64,000 nucleotides of DNA from JADJWR01 sp963847675 (lineage in GTDB: Bacteria > Pseudomonadota > Gammaproteobacteria > Burkholderiales > Burkholderiaceae_F). The translations under genes and the position numbers were made by a program. The notes beneath the pieces were generated by a model that searched no databases, was not told the origin of the DNA, and saw only the letters and a list, made by a program, of their open reading frames with translations. This document shows positions 38,353-48,803 of this stretch, piece by piece (within the stretch, counting starts at the first letter, position 1; the number at the start of each line of letters is the position of its first letter). The stretch is taken from the NCBI GenBank assembly GCA_963847675.1, contig CAWKAP010000005.1:1-64000 (forward strand), read 5' to 3'.

Positions 38353-39537
38353 TCAAGCCGCCCGGACGATGTCGCGCGTGTGCGCCGCGATCATCAGTTC
38401 TTCGTCGGTCGGCAGCGCCAATGCGAGCACGCGCGAATTCGTCGTCGTCAGCCGCGGCCCTCCCGCGTCGTTGGCGGCAGCGTCTCGCTCGATGCCGAGC
38501 CAGGCCGCATCGTCGAGCACGCGGGCGCGGACGGCGGCCGAGTTCTCGCCGACGCCCGCCGTGAAGACCAGAGCGTCCACGCCGCCCAGGGCCGCAACCA
38601 GAGAGCCCAGCTCACGCCGGATCCGGTAGCAGTACAGGTCGATGGCGAGCTTCGCGCGCGGCGCGGGGCTTTCGAGCAACGCGCGCATGTCGCTGGAAAT
38701 TCCGGAGACGCCGAGCAGGCCGGACTGGCTGTAAAGCAGGTTCTCGATGGCACGTACCTCCATGCCGCGCTGGTCCATCAGGTACAGCACGACGCCCGGG
38801 TCGAGGTTGCCGGTTCGCGTGCCCATCATCAGCCCGTCGACGGCCGTGAACCCCATCGTGCTCGCCACGCTCCGGCCCTGATCCAGCGCGCACATGCTGG
38901 CGCCGTTGCCGAGGTGCAGCACGATCGTTCGGCCGTCGGCGGCCTGCGCCGAGTATCGCGGCAGCACCGAGGCGATGTACTCGTACGACAGGCCGTGGAA
39001 ACCGTACCGTCGCACGCCTTCCTCGAACATCGCGTAGGGCAGGCCGAACATCTGGACCAGATCCGCGTTGCTGCGATGGAACGCCGTGTCGAAGCAGGCG
39101 ACCTGCGGCAGATCGGGCGAGCGCTCGAGCAGGCGCCGGATCGGCGCCAGGTTGTGCGGCTGGTGCAGTGGCGCCAGTGGCACGTACTTGTCCAGCGCGG
39201 CCAGAACCTGCGCATCGACACGCACCGGCTTCGAGTACTCCATGCCGCCGTGCACGACACGGTGGCCCACCCCTGCCAGCGTCATCGAGCCCTGCCTCTC
39301 GCGCAGGAAGCCGATCAGGTGGTCGAGTGCGCCGTCGTGGCCGACCTTCGTGCCTTCGTTCCAGTCCCGCTCGGCCAGCACCGACCCGTCGGCGTTCCTG
39401 GCACTGAAGCGGGGCGCCGTGAACAGCCCCTCGATCTGGCCACGCACCTGCAGGCGCAGTTCGGCGCCGGCTTCGACGAAGACCGAGAACTTGACGCTCG
39501 ACGATCCGGCGTTGATAACGGCAATCGCGGCGGGCAC
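38353..39537 (-). CDS. ackA: acetate kinase
   Basis: GTG 39537 is chosen since it starts at AIAVINAGSSSVKFSVF; the upstream frame does not look coding. The 394-residue ASKHA enzyme has VGHRVVHGG, the catalytic Asp in CFDTAFH, HLGNGASMCAL and FTAGVGENS. It makes acetyl-phosphate plus ADP to acetate and ATP, or the reverse. It follows the phosphotransacetylase gene by 19 bases. Confidence 0.96.
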   Translation of the reverse strand: MPAAIAVINAGSSSVKFSVFVEAGAELRLQVRGQIEGLFTAPRFSARNADGSVLAERDWNEGTKVGHDGALDHLIGFLRERQGSMTLAGVGHRVVHGGMEYSKPVRVDAQVLAALDKYVPLAPLHQPHNLAPIRRLLERSPDLPQVACFDTAFHRSNADLVQMFGLPYAMFEEGVRRYGFHGLSYEYIASVLPRYSAQAADGRTIVLHLGNGASMCALDQGRSVASTMGFTAVDGLMMGTRTGNLDPGVVLYLMDQRGMEVRAIENLLYSQSGLLGVSGISSDMRALLESPAPRAKLAIDLYCYRIRRELGSLVAALGGVDALVFTAGVGENSAAVRARVLDDAAWLGIERDAAANDAGGPRLTTTNSRVLALALPTDEELMIAAHTRDIVRAA

Positions 39538-39556
39538 GGCGGTCGCCTCGCTTCGC

Positions 39557-40957
39557 TTACACCTTTGCCTGCGCAGCGCGCTTCGCATGCGCGACGAGCG
39601 CCATCACGGCCGTGGAGGCCAGTCGCGTCCGCACGTTGTCGGCGCGGCTGGTCAGCACGATCGGGACGCGCGTGCCGAGCACGATGCCTGCGCTGTCGGC
39701 ACCGGCCAGGTACTGAAGCTGCTTGGCGAGCATGTTGCCTGCCTCCAGATCGGGCACCAGCAGGATGTCGGCCTGCCCGGCCACCGGCGAGTCGATCTTC
39801 TTGGTCTTGGCCGCCTCCGGGCTGATCGCATTGTCGAAGGCGAGCGGTCCATCGAGCAGCCCGCCCGTGATCTGGCCGCGATCGGCCATCTTGCACAGCG
39901 CAGCCGCATCGAGCGTAGAAGGCATGTCGGCGCTTACCGTCTCGACCGCCGCCAGGATGGCGACCTTCGGCTGCGCCACCCCGAGCACGTGCGCGAGGTC
40001 GATCGCGTTCTGCGCGATGTCGACCTTGTCCTTCAGCGTCGGCTGGATGTTGATTGCCGCATCGGTCACCATCAGCGGCCGCGGGTAGGTGGGCACGTCG
40101 AGCACGAAGACGTGGCTGATGCGGCGCGCGGTCCGCAACCCGGTTGCCGACGGTACGACCGCGGCCATCAGTTCGTCGGTGTGCAGGCTGCCCTTCATCA
40201 GCGCCTCGACCTTGCCTTCGCGCGCCAGCGCCACCGCCTGGATGGCCGCCGCATGGCTGTGCTCGGTGTCGACGATCTCGTAACCGGACAGGTCGACCCC
40301 TTCCGCCTGCGCCACCGCGCGGATCTTTGCTTCCGGGCCGACCAGCACCGGCGTGATCAGGCCGCGCCGAGCCGCTTCCAGCGGCCCAAGCAGCGAATCG
40401 CGGTCGCACGGATGCACCACCGCGCAGCGCACCGGCGCCATGCCACGGCAGCGCTGCAACAACCTGCCGAAGGCGTCGTTGTGGCGAAGAATCATCTCCG
40501 GGGTGGCAATCTCGGAGTAGCGGATCCGCTCGGAGGGCGCCCGCACCAGCACGCGGCCGTCGACAAGTACCTGCCCGCCGCGCCGCACCGAGCAGTCGAA
40601 CACGACGTGCGAATCGGGAAGCTTCTCCCGCACGGTGACCGTGCCGGTCAGTTCGTCTCCGGCAGCGATCACACCATCGAAACGCAACTGCTGCTCCAGC
40701 ACGGTCGTGCCCGGTCCAGGCAGCCGGCGGCTCAACAGCCCGGAGATGATGGCCTCGCCGCCGACCGCCTTGGCCACGACGGCATCGGGCCGCCCGTCGC
40801 CGTCGGCATCGAGCTGGAACGAGTCGACGTCGCCGCCGACCAACGCCAGTGCCTCGACCTCGGGGGCGCTGATGCGGCGGCTGAACGTCGCGCTGGCGCC
40901 GGGCCTCAGTTCGTCGTAGGTCGTGTTCTCGAACGACTGAACCTTTCTCTCGTTCAC
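39557..40957 (-). CDS. MaoC-like hydratase fused to phosphate acetyl/butyryltransferase
   Basis: GTG 40957, with AGGGAG 8 bases upstream, gives 466 residues. The N-terminal ~140 residues form a MaoC-type hot-dog domain (FSRRISAPEVEALALVGGD). The rest is a PTA_PTB acyltransferase with ITGGLLDGPLAFDNAIS and ADILLVPDLEAGNMLAKQL. It converts acyl-CoA to acyl-phosphate for acetate kinase. The fusion may hydrate enoyl-CoA before transfer, which would suit short-chain or hydroxybutyrate metabolism. Whether the MaoC half is active is unknown. Confidence 0.9.
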   Translation of the reverse strand: MNERKVQSFENTTYDELRPGASATFSRRISAPEVEALALVGGDVDSFQLDADGDGRPDAVVAKAVGGEAIISGLLSRRLPGPGTTVLEQQLRFDGVIAAGDELTGTVTVREKLPDSHVVFDCSVRRGGQVLVDGRVLVRAPSERIRYSEIATPEMILRHNDAFGRLLQRCRGMAPVRCAVVHPCDRDSLLGPLEAARRGLITPVLVGPEAKIRAVAQAEGVDLSGYEIVDTEHSHAAAIQAVALAREGKVEALMKGSLHTDELMAAVVPSATGLRTARRISHVFVLDVPTYPRPLMVTDAAINIQPTLKDKVDIAQNAIDLAHVLGVAQPKVAILAAVETVSADMPSTLDAAALCKMADRGQITGGLLDGPLAFDNAISPEAAKTKKIDSPVAGQADILLVPDLEAGNMLAKQLQYLAGADSAGIVLGTRVPIVLTSRADNVRTRLASTAVMALVAHAKRAAQAKV

Positions 40958-41199
40958 CTGCGTGCTCCCTTGCCGAAGACCTTGCGCGCGACGCGACGGC
41001 AAGACGGCGTCTCGCGTTTCCGCCCGGTGCCGGGCACAGCGCCGATGCGCGTCAGCTTCGTCTGCATCACGTCCCCTCGCTGCGGCCGTTCACAGGCGAT
41101 CACCGCTGTTACGGGCTGCAGGCGTTCGCTGCGTGCCACGGCCACCTTCGTGGACGTCCTGGCCACCGGCGTCATCTTTGCGCGCGTCTCGTTCTTCAT
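40954..41199 (-). CDS. possible small basic protein upstream of the MaoC-Pta gene
   Basis: An 81-residue frame begins at ATG 41199 and its TGA overlaps the MaoC-Pta GTG (GTGA), an arrangement typical of coupled genes. The peptide is very basic with no recognised domain (MKNETRAKMTPVARTSTKVA at the start). The Shine-Dalgarno is poor. It could be a real leader gene or chance. Confidence 0.3.
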   Translation of the reverse strand: MKNETRAKMTPVARTSTKVAVARSERLQPVTAVIACERPQRGDVMQTKLTRIGAVPGTGRKRETPSCRRVARKVFGKGARR

Positions 41200-41207
41200 T
41201 GACGCTC

Positions 41208-41237
41208 TGCAATGGCCGCTACCCAGTGGCCATTGCA
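41208..41237. promoter_or_regulatory. dyad operator-like element before the Pta-AckA operon
   Basis: TGCAATGGCC (41208-41217) and its perfect complement GGCCATTGCA (41228-41237) are separated by 10 bases, one helical turn plus, directly upstream of the minus-strand operon. No regulator is adjacent. Confidence 0.5.
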
Positions 41238-41251
41238 CCGAGCAGTTGATG

Positions 41252-41266
41252 CTGCACTGCAGTATA
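41252..41266 (-). promoter_or_regulatory. -10-like TATACT with overlapping CTGC-N3-GCAG dyad
   Basis: On the minus strand a -10-like TATACT (41261-41266) overlaps a CTGC-ACT-GCAG dyad (41252-41262). This resembles the CTGC-N3/4-GCAG site reported for the polyhydroxyalkanoate regulator PhaR. Likely promoter/operator of the Pta-AckA operon; the PhaR link is speculative. Confidence 0.4.
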
Positions 41267-41353
41267 GGCGGCTACAGTGTCAGGCGCGTGACGGGCGTCA
41301 AGCGATTACGAGACGCTGCAGTGGGGTCGAGAGAGTGCCTGTGCCGGGCGTGC

Positions 41354-41800
41354 TCAGCGCTGCCCAGTGCTGCCAAACCCGCCGCTGCCGCGCGTGCTCG
41401 CGGCGAATTCTTCGACGATATTGAGGCGCGCCTGCACGATCGGCACGATCACCATCTGCGCGATGCGTTCGAGCGGCTGCACCGTGAAGGGATCGCGGCC
41501 GCGATTCCAGCAGGAAACCATGACCGGTCCCTGGTAATCGGAGTCGATCAGGCCGACCAGGTTCCCCAGCACGATGCCGTGCTTGTGGCCGAGCCCCGAT
41601 CGCGGCAGCAGCAATGCGGCGTAGCCGGCGTCCTCGAGATGAATGGCGATCCCGGTGGGGATCAGTTGCGTTTCCCCCGGGCCCAGGACGAGGGGCCCGT
41701 CGATGCACGCGCGCAGGTCGAGTCCTGCGCTGCCTTCGGTCGCGTAGTGCGGCAGGCTGTCGTGCAACCTTGGGTCGAGGATCCTGACGTCGACCTTCAT
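41354..41800 (-). CDS. dut: dUTP diphosphatase
   Basis: The 148-residue trimeric enzyme removes dUTP and makes dUMP. All motifs are present: GSAGLDLRA, PRSGLGHKHG, GLIDSDYQG and the C-terminal GSGGFGSTG P-loop-like arm. ATG 41800 overlaps the stop of the upstream membrane-protein gene. It is next to coaBC in betaproteobacterial order. Confidence 0.97.
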   Translation of the reverse strand: MKVDVRILDPRLHDSLPHYATEGSAGLDLRACIDGPLVLGPGETQLIPTGIAIHLEDAGYAALLLPRSGLGHKHGIVLGNLVGLIDSDYQGPVMVSCWNRGRDPFTVQPLERIAQMVIVPIVQARLNIVEEFAASTRGSGGFGSTGQR

Positions 41801-42255
41801 CCGTTGCGCCTGCGTGCCGCGCCCGGTGTCGTCCGCCCGAACACGGCGTCGACCTGTCGCCCAGGCGATGCGGTTGCTGAAGCGGTGCCGCGACGCAGCT
41901 TGCGCAGGTTGTGCCAGAGCAGTACCGCGCCGACCAGCACGAGGACGATGCCGCCTTCGGCGAGCAGTCCGAAAGCGACCAGTGCCGCCCCGAGAAAGGC
42001 ACCGATCAGAGCCCCGCGCGGCGCGACTGCACGGTCTGCGGCCTGGGCTTTCAGCATCTGCAGTACGCGCTGCGCCTCGGGCGTGGTCAGCGCGCGGGCC
42101 TTGCCGTCGTCCGCGTTCTCGCCGCCCTTGCCGGCCACGTCCAGGTGAAGCGGCGTGTGCGGCTGCATTGCGCGCGCCAGCTGCTCGCGCTCGATTTTCT
42201 CGACAAAGGCGACGAAATCGCCGTTCGGAGGCTCGTTGTAATCGAGCGTCGTCAT
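41797..42255 (-). CDS. small membrane protein of unknown function between coaBC and dut
   Basis: The 152-residue protein has a charged N-terminal half and two membrane helices in the second half (GALIGAFLGAALVAFGLLA and IVLVLVGAVLLWH), followed by an Arg-rich tail. No domain recognised. It starts 2 bases after the coaBC stop and overlaps dut, so it is part of that operon. ATG 42255 is the only good start. Confidence 0.7.
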   Translation of the reverse strand: MTTLDYNEPPNGDFVAFVEKIEREQLARAMQPHTPLHLDVAGKGGENADDGKARALTTPEAQRVLQMLKAQAADRAVAPRGALIGAFLGAALVAFGLLAEGGIVLVLVGAVLLWHNLRKLRRGTASATASPGRQVDAVFGRTTPGAARRRNG

Positions 42256-42257
42256 CG

Positions 42258-43469
<1,212 letters not shown>

Positions 43470-43483
43470 GAGCTGCTGCTCTG

Positions 43484-44265
43484 TCAGTGGTTGGGTCGGC
43501 GTGCGGAGAAGATGCGGTCGTCCGAATGATCAGCCGATGCGGGGCCAGTATATCCACGGCGCATCGAGATCCCCTCGAAGCCGGCTTGTGACAGCAAGGC
43601 GATGAACTCCGCGGTGGTGTGATGGCGCAGCAGATGTTCGCGATGAAAGACCTGCTGCGGCTGGCCGGGCCGGTCGACTTCGTAGCGCAGGTGCCATGTC
43701 GTCAGGCGGGTCGACGGGTCGTAGCTCTGGCGCTCCAGGATGCGCAGCTGGGCGTCATATGTAGTCACATGCACGTTGCGCCGTTCGCGCCAGTCCGCCT
43801 GCGTTCGCCGAGCGCCGGCTCGCGGTCGTCGAGCGGGACCAGCAGTTCGCCGCCGGGTTCCAGCGCGCGCCGGCAGCATGCGAGCGTCGATCGGATCTCT
43901 TCGTCGTGAACGAGGATCATGAAGGTGCCGGCGGGCACGAACACCGTGCGATAGCGCGAAGGCAGGTCGAACGACTGCATCGGCGCCGAATGCAGCACCG
44001 GTGTCAGCCCGAGACGCTGCGCCTTCCCTCGCAGAATGGCGAGCATGTCGGTCGATGTGTCCAGCCCTTCGACCTCGAGCCCGTCGCGCAGCAGCGGCAC
44101 CAGCAGCCGTCCGGTGCCGCAGGCGACTTCGAGCGCCCGCCCGCCATTGGCACGGATGCGCTCGTCGAAGAACGGCTGGTCCCGGAACGGTTCGCTGCCG
44201 AAGAATTCGTCGTAGGCCGCGGCGACCAGGCCGCAGTAGTCCCAGACGGTGTGCGGGCCGGTCAC
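43484..44265 (-). pseudogene. class I SAM-dependent methyltransferase, one frameshift
   Basis: From GTG 44265 the frame has the SAM motif ALEVACGTGRLLVPLL and VEGLDTSTDML, then ELLVPLDDREPALGE. Near 43800 the frame ends early, but the next frame carries the rest of the family tail (DWRERRNVHVTTYDAQL, TTWHLRYEVDR, HTTAEFIALLSQAGFE, stop 43484). The span is 782 bases, one base short of 261 codons, so a single missing base explains it. It may be decay or a sequencing error. The start lies just beyond the lspA stop. Confidence 0.75.
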
Positions 44266-44267
44266 GG

Positions 44268-44768
44268 CTACCTGGAACGGCGCACCCGCAGCAATTCGTC
44301 GACGATGAGCAGCGCGGCGCCGCAGACGATCGCCGCGTCGGCCACGTTGAACGCCGGCCAGTGCCAGCCGGCGTAGTGGAAGTCCAGGAAGTCGATGACG
44401 TGGCCGTGGACCAGGCGGTCGATCACGTTGCCGATCGCCCCGCCGAGGATCAGCGACAGGGCGAGAGAGAACAACCGTTGCGTGCCATGCCGCGCCAGCA
44501 GAAAGAGGATGAACAGCGAGGCGACGATGCCGATCACCGTCAGGAACTGCTTCTGCCATCCGGAGGCGCCGGCGAGGAAGGAGAAGGCCGCGCCTCTGTT
44601 GTAGGTCAGCACGAGGTTGAAGAAGCCGGTGACCGGGTGCACGTCGCCGTAGTCGAACAGGCGCTCGATGACGGTCTTGGTCGACTGGTCGAGTGCAACG
44701 ATCGCCGCGGCCAGACCCAGCCAGGGCGCCAGTTTCTGCAGCCAGTTCTTTCTCGAAACGAAGGCCAT
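44268..44768 (-). CDS. lspA: lipoprotein signal peptidase
   Basis: The 166-residue aspartic membrane protease cleaves lipoprotein signals. It has four hydrophobic helices and both catalytic Asp regions: NVIDRLVHGHVIDFLDFH and FNVADAAIV. ATG 44768 overlaps the ileS stop (ATGA), the usual ileS-lspA coupling. The FecR lipoprotein at 3054 is a potential client. Confidence 0.97.
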   Translation of the reverse strand: MAFVSRKNWLQKLAPWLGLAAAIVALDQSTKTVIERLFDYGDVHPVTGFFNLVLTYNRGAAFSFLAGASGWQKQFLTVIGIVASLFILFLLARHGTQRLFSLALSLILGGAIGNVIDRLVHGHVIDFLDFHYAGWHWPAFNVADAAIVCGAALLIVDELLRVRRSR

Positions 44769-47662
44769 CAGGCAACGGTCCTGGCCTCGCCGGCGCCGAA
44801 CAGGTTATCGACGCAGCGGCCGCACAGCGTCGGATGGTCGCCGGTGCCGCCGACGTCGGCGCGCCAGTGCCAGCAGCGGTCGCACTTCCTGTGCGGCGAA
44901 GCCGATACGACGACCTTCTCGTCGGATTCCGTTGCGGCCTGGCACAGTGTCGCGCGGCTCGTGATCATCACGAAGCGCAGGTCGTCGCCGAGCGTCGCCA
45001 GCAGCGCGTGCTGGTCGCCCGCCAGGCTCAGGTCGAGTTCGGCCTGCAGCGAAGAGCCGATCTTTCCCGCCTCGCGCTGCGCCTCGATCGCGCGCAGCAC
45101 GTCGGCGCGCACGGCGCGGATCCGTGCCCACTTGGCGAGCAGCGCCTCGTGGCCGGCCACCCCCGGCAGCTCGTGATAGACCTCGGTGAAGATCGTTCCG
45201 GCCGCGTTCGGCGAGAACACGGCGAATGCCTCCTCGGCGGTGAAGCTCAGGAACGGCGCCATGATGCGCAGCAGGCTGGACGTCACGTGCCAGAGCGCGG
45301 TCTGCGCGGAACGCCGCGCGGGCGAATCGGCGGCGGTCGTGTACAGGCGGTCCTTGAGGATGTCGAGATAGAAGGCGCCGAGGTCCTCCGAGCAGAAGGT
45401 CTGCAGCCGGGCGATCACCGGGTGGAACTCGTAGCGCTGGCAGGAGTCGAGCACGTCCGCCTGCATCTGCGCGGTGAGAGCAAGGGCATAGCGGTCGATT
45501 TCGAGCAGCGTGTCCACCGCCACGGCGTGCCGGGTGATGTCGAAGTCGCTGGTGTTGGCGAGCAGGAAGCGCAGTGTGTTGCGGATGCGCCGGTAGCTTT
45601 CGACGACGCGCTTGAGAATCTCCTCGCCGATCGACATTTCGCCGGAGTAGTCGGTCGCGGCGACCCACAACCGCATGATCTCGGCACCCATCTTCTGCGC
45701 CAGTTCGACCGGGTCGATGCCGTTGCCGAGCGACTTGCTCATCTTGCGGCCCTGGGCGTCGACCACGAAGCCGTGCGTGAGCAGGCCCTTGTACGGCGCG
45801 CGGCCGTCGATCGCCGCGCCGATCAGCAGCGATGAGTGAAACCAGCCGCGGTGCTGGTCCGAACCTTCGAGATAGAGGTCGGCCGGGTAGGCCAGTTCGG
45901 CGGCGTGCGAACCGCGCATCACCGTGCGATGGGTGGAGCCGGAGTCGAACCACACGTCGAGGATGTCGTTGACCTTGTCGTAGCCGGCGGCCTCCTCAGG
46001 GGGCAGGAAGTCGGCGACGGCGGCGCGGCTCCACGCCTCGACGCCTCCCTGTTCGACTTTCTGCGCGGCAAGTTCGAGCAGTTCGAGCGTGCGCGGGTGC
46101 AGCTCGCCGCTCGCCTTGTGGGTGAAGTACGGCAGCGGCACGCCCCAGTTGCGCTGCCGCGAAATGCACCAGTCGGGCCGGTTGGCGATCATGCCGTGCA
46201 GCCGCGCCTTGCCCCACGACGGATAGAAGGTCGTCGCCTCGATCGCATGCAGCGCCGTCTGTCGCAGTGTTTCGCCGGCGGTTTCCGTCTGCATCACGCC
46301 GGCGGTTTCGCGGGTGGCGCCGTCCATGCGCACGAACCACTGCGAAGCGGCGCGGTAGATGAGCGGCGTCTTGTGTCGCCAGCAGTGCATGTAGCTGTGG
46401 CTCTGCTGCTCGGCGTGCAGCAGGCTGCCGGCCACGCGCAGCGCATCGACGATCTTCGGGTTCGCATCCCAGATCCTCTGGCCACCGAACAGCGGGAAGT
46501 CCGCCGCGTAGGCGCCGTCGCCCTGCACCGGGTTGAGGATCTCGTCGTCGGCCATGCCGTAGGACTTGCAGGAGTCGAAGTCCTCGACGCCGTAGGCCGG
46601 CGACGAATGGACGATGCCGGTGCCGGCGTCCGCCGTGACGTAGGTGCCGAGGTAGACCGGCGAGTCGCGCTCGTAGCCCTTGTCGAGCGCGGCCAGCGGA
46701 TGGCGGAAGCGCACTTTTTCCAGCTTCTCGCCGACGCACGTGGCGGTGACCCGCCCCTTCAGGCCGTAGCGCTGCAGGCAGGCGTCGACCAGCGAGTCGG
46801 CCAGGATCAGCAGCCGGTCGCCGCAGTCGACCAGCGCATAGGTGAACTCCGGATGGAAGTTCAGCGCCTGGTTGGCCGGGATCGTCCATGGCGTGGTGGT
46901 CCAGATCGCCGTGAAGGTCGGCTTGCCGAGCGCCGCGACGCCGAACGCAGCGGCGACACGGGCCTGTTCGTCGCTGGCGAGCGCAAAGGCGACGTCGATT
47001 GCCGGCGTCTTCTTGTCGATGTACTCGACCTCGGCCTCGGCCAGCGCCGAGTTGCAGTCGAAGCACCAGTTCACCGGCTTCAGGCCGCGGTAGACGAAGC
47101 CGCGCTCCATCATGCGGCCCAGCGTGCGGATCTCGTCGGCCTCGGCCTTGAAGGTCATCGTCTTGTACGGGTTGCCCCAGTCGCCGAGCACGCCGAGCCG
47201 CTTGAAGCCCTTCATCTGGATCGCGATCTGCTCGGTGGCGTGCGCGCGCGCCTTGGCCTGCACCTCGGCACGTGGCAGGTGCTTGCCGAACTTCTTCTCG
47301 ATGAAGATCTCGATCGGCATGCCGTGGCAGTCCCAGCCGGGCACGTACACGGCGTCGAAGCCGGCCATCGAACGCGTCTTGACGACGATGTCCTTCAGGA
47401 TCTTGTTGACCGCCGTGCCGAGGTGGATCTCGCTGTTGGCGTACGGCGGCCCGTCGTGCAGGACGAACCGCGGGGCGCCCTTGCGCGCGGCGCGGATCGC
47501 GCCGTAGACGTCGCGCTTGTCCCAGTCGGCCACCCATTGCGGCTCCCGCTTCGGCAGGTCGCCCCGCATCGGGAACGGCGTGTCGGGCAGGTTGAGTGGG
47601 TATTTCTTCGTGGCGGGATCGGCGGGCGGCTTGCCCTTGGACGACTTGTCGGCGTCAGCCAT
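44768..47662 (-). CDS. ileS: isoleucyl-tRNA synthetase
   Basis: The 964-residue class I enzyme has the HIGH-type motif (PPYANSEIHLGTA), the KMSKS loop (GRKMSKSLGNGIDP), the editing domain between them and a C-terminal zinc site (CDRCWHWR and CGRCVDNL). It charges tRNA-Ile. It is downstream of ribF (58-base gap between 47702-47760 region and the ileS start) and coupled to lspA. Confidence 0.98.
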   Translation of the reverse strand: MADADKSSKGKPPADPATKKYPLNLPDTPFPMRGDLPKREPQWVADWDKRDVYGAIRAARKGAPRFVLHDGPPYANSEIHLGTAVNKILKDIVVKTRSMAGFDAVYVPGWDCHGMPIEIFIEKKFGKHLPRAEVQAKARAHATEQIAIQMKGFKRLGVLGDWGNPYKTMTFKAEADEIRTLGRMMERGFVYRGLKPVNWCFDCNSALAEAEVEYIDKKTPAIDVAFALASDEQARVAAAFGVAALGKPTFTAIWTTTPWTIPANQALNFHPEFTYALVDCGDRLLILADSLVDACLQRYGLKGRVTATCVGEKLEKVRFRHPLAALDKGYERDSPVYLGTYVTADAGTGIVHSSPAYGVEDFDSCKSYGMADDEILNPVQGDGAYAADFPLFGGQRIWDANPKIVDALRVAGSLLHAEQQSHSYMHCWRHKTPLIYRAASQWFVRMDGATRETAGVMQTETAGETLRQTALHAIEATTFYPSWGKARLHGMIANRPDWCISRQRNWGVPLPYFTHKASGELHPRTLELLELAAQKVEQGGVEAWSRAAVADFLPPEEAAGYDKVNDILDVWFDSGSTHRTVMRGSHAAELAYPADLYLEGSDQHRGWFHSSLLIGAAIDGRAPYKGLLTHGFVVDAQGRKMSKSLGNGIDPVELAQKMGAEIMRLWVAATDYSGEMSIGEEILKRVVESYRRIRNTLRFLLANTSDFDITRHAVAVDTLLEIDRYALALTAQMQADVLDSCQRYEFHPVIARLQTFCSEDLGAFYLDILKDRLYTTAADSPARRSAQTALWHVTSSLLRIMAPFLSFTAEEAFAVFSPNAAGTIFTEVYHELPGVAGHEALLAKWARIRAVRADVLRAIEAQREAGKIGSSLQAELDLSLAGDQHALLATLGDDLRFVMITSRATLCQAATESDEKVVVSASPHRKCDRCWHWRADVGGTGDHPTLCGRCVDNLFGAGEARTVA

Positions 47663-47760
47663 TGCATGCTCCTTGGCCCCCTCGGGCTCTTCAAGGTCGG
47701 TCGAAAAGCGCGCAGTTTACGGACAGCGCGCCACGATTGCGGCGCGGCGCCCGCACGAGG

Positions 47761-48702
47761 TCAGGCCGGCGGATCGACTGGTGCGAGCAGCGCCCGTGCT
47801 GCGGCGGTGTCGTTGCGGATCGCCGTGGTCAGCGCGTGCAGCGATTCGTACTTGGTCTCGTCGCGCAGCTTGTGGACGAGCTCGACGCGGACCAGCTTGC
47901 CGTAGACCTGCTGTGCAAAATCGAACAGATGCACTTCGAGCAGCCAGCGGCCCGTGTCGTCTACGGTCGGACGCAGGCCGATGCTGGCGACGCCGGGCCG
48001 CGCGTCGTCGGCGAGCCCGTGCACCTTGACCGCGTAAACGCCATGGGCGGCCGGCCGCTTGTGCGCGAGCCTGAGGTTGAGCGTCGGAAAACCGATCTCG
48101 CGTCCCAGCTTGCGGCCGTGCAGGACGCGGCCGGAGATGGCGTAGGGCCGGCCGAGCAGCGCGGCCGCGTGCGCAAGGTCGCCGGCGGCCAGCGCCTCGC
48201 GCACCTCGGAACTGGACACCCGCACGCCATGGTCCTGCACCGTGGCCAGTTGCTCGACCACGTAGCCGTGCGCCGCGGCACGGCTGCGAAGCAGTTCGAC
48301 ATCGCCGGCACGTCGAGCGCCGAAGCGGAAATCGTCACCGACCAGAAGGCAGCGTGTGTCCAGTCCGGCGACCAGCACGTCGGCGATGAACTGCTCCGGA
48401 CTCAGCGACGCGAAGCGGCGATTGAAATGCTGGATGAAGACCCGCTCGACGCCCGCGTCGGCCAGCGCCTCGATCTTGTCGCGAATGTTGGCGACCCTCG
48501 CAGGCGCGCTCGCCGGCGCAAAAAGCTCGCGCGGATGAGGCTCGAAGGTCATCACGGCCGGACTCAGGCGATGCCGGCGCGCGGCCGCCACCAGCTGCGC
48601 CAGAAGCGCCTGGTGGCCGCGGTGAACGCCGTCGAAGTTGCCGATCGCCAGCGCTACCGGCAAGCGATCGCCGCTGCGCGCGATGCCGCGGAAGATTTTC
48701 AT
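47761..48702 (-). CDS. ribF: bifunctional riboflavin kinase/FAD synthetase
   Basis: The 313-residue enzyme makes FMN and FAD. The N-terminal nucleotidyltransferase has AIGNFDGVHRGHQ; the C-terminal kinase has GRVLHGRKLGREIGFPTLNL. ATG 48702 starts at the conserved MKIFRG. It is the first gene of the ribF-ileS-lspA run and diverges from purN. Confidence 0.97.
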   Translation of the reverse strand: MKIFRGIARSGDRLPVALAIGNFDGVHRGHQALLAQLVAAARRHRLSPAVMTFEPHPRELFAPASAPARVANIRDKIEALADAGVERVFIQHFNRRFASLSPEQFIADVLVAGLDTRCLLVGDDFRFGARRAGDVELLRSRAAAHGYVVEQLATVQDHGVRVSSSEVREALAAGDLAHAAALLGRPYAISGRVLHGRKLGREIGFPTLNLRLAHKRPAAHGVYAVKVHGLADDARPGVASIGLRPTVDDTGRWLLEVHLFDFAQQVYGKLVRVELVHKLRDETKYESLHALTTAIRNDTAAARALLAPVDPPA

Positions 48703-48803
48703 CGATCCTGGGATGCAGAAGGCGCGCGGATTATACGAACGGGTCTCCCGTGGCCCGAATTGCGCGCGTCCGCACAGGGGTCGACGCGTAGAATCCGCGC
48801 CGC

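Noticed and set aside
39068..42148. 1026-codon plus-strand frame over ackA, MaoC-Pta and dut
   Set aside because: Crosses several minus-strand genes with intact motifs and has no domain.
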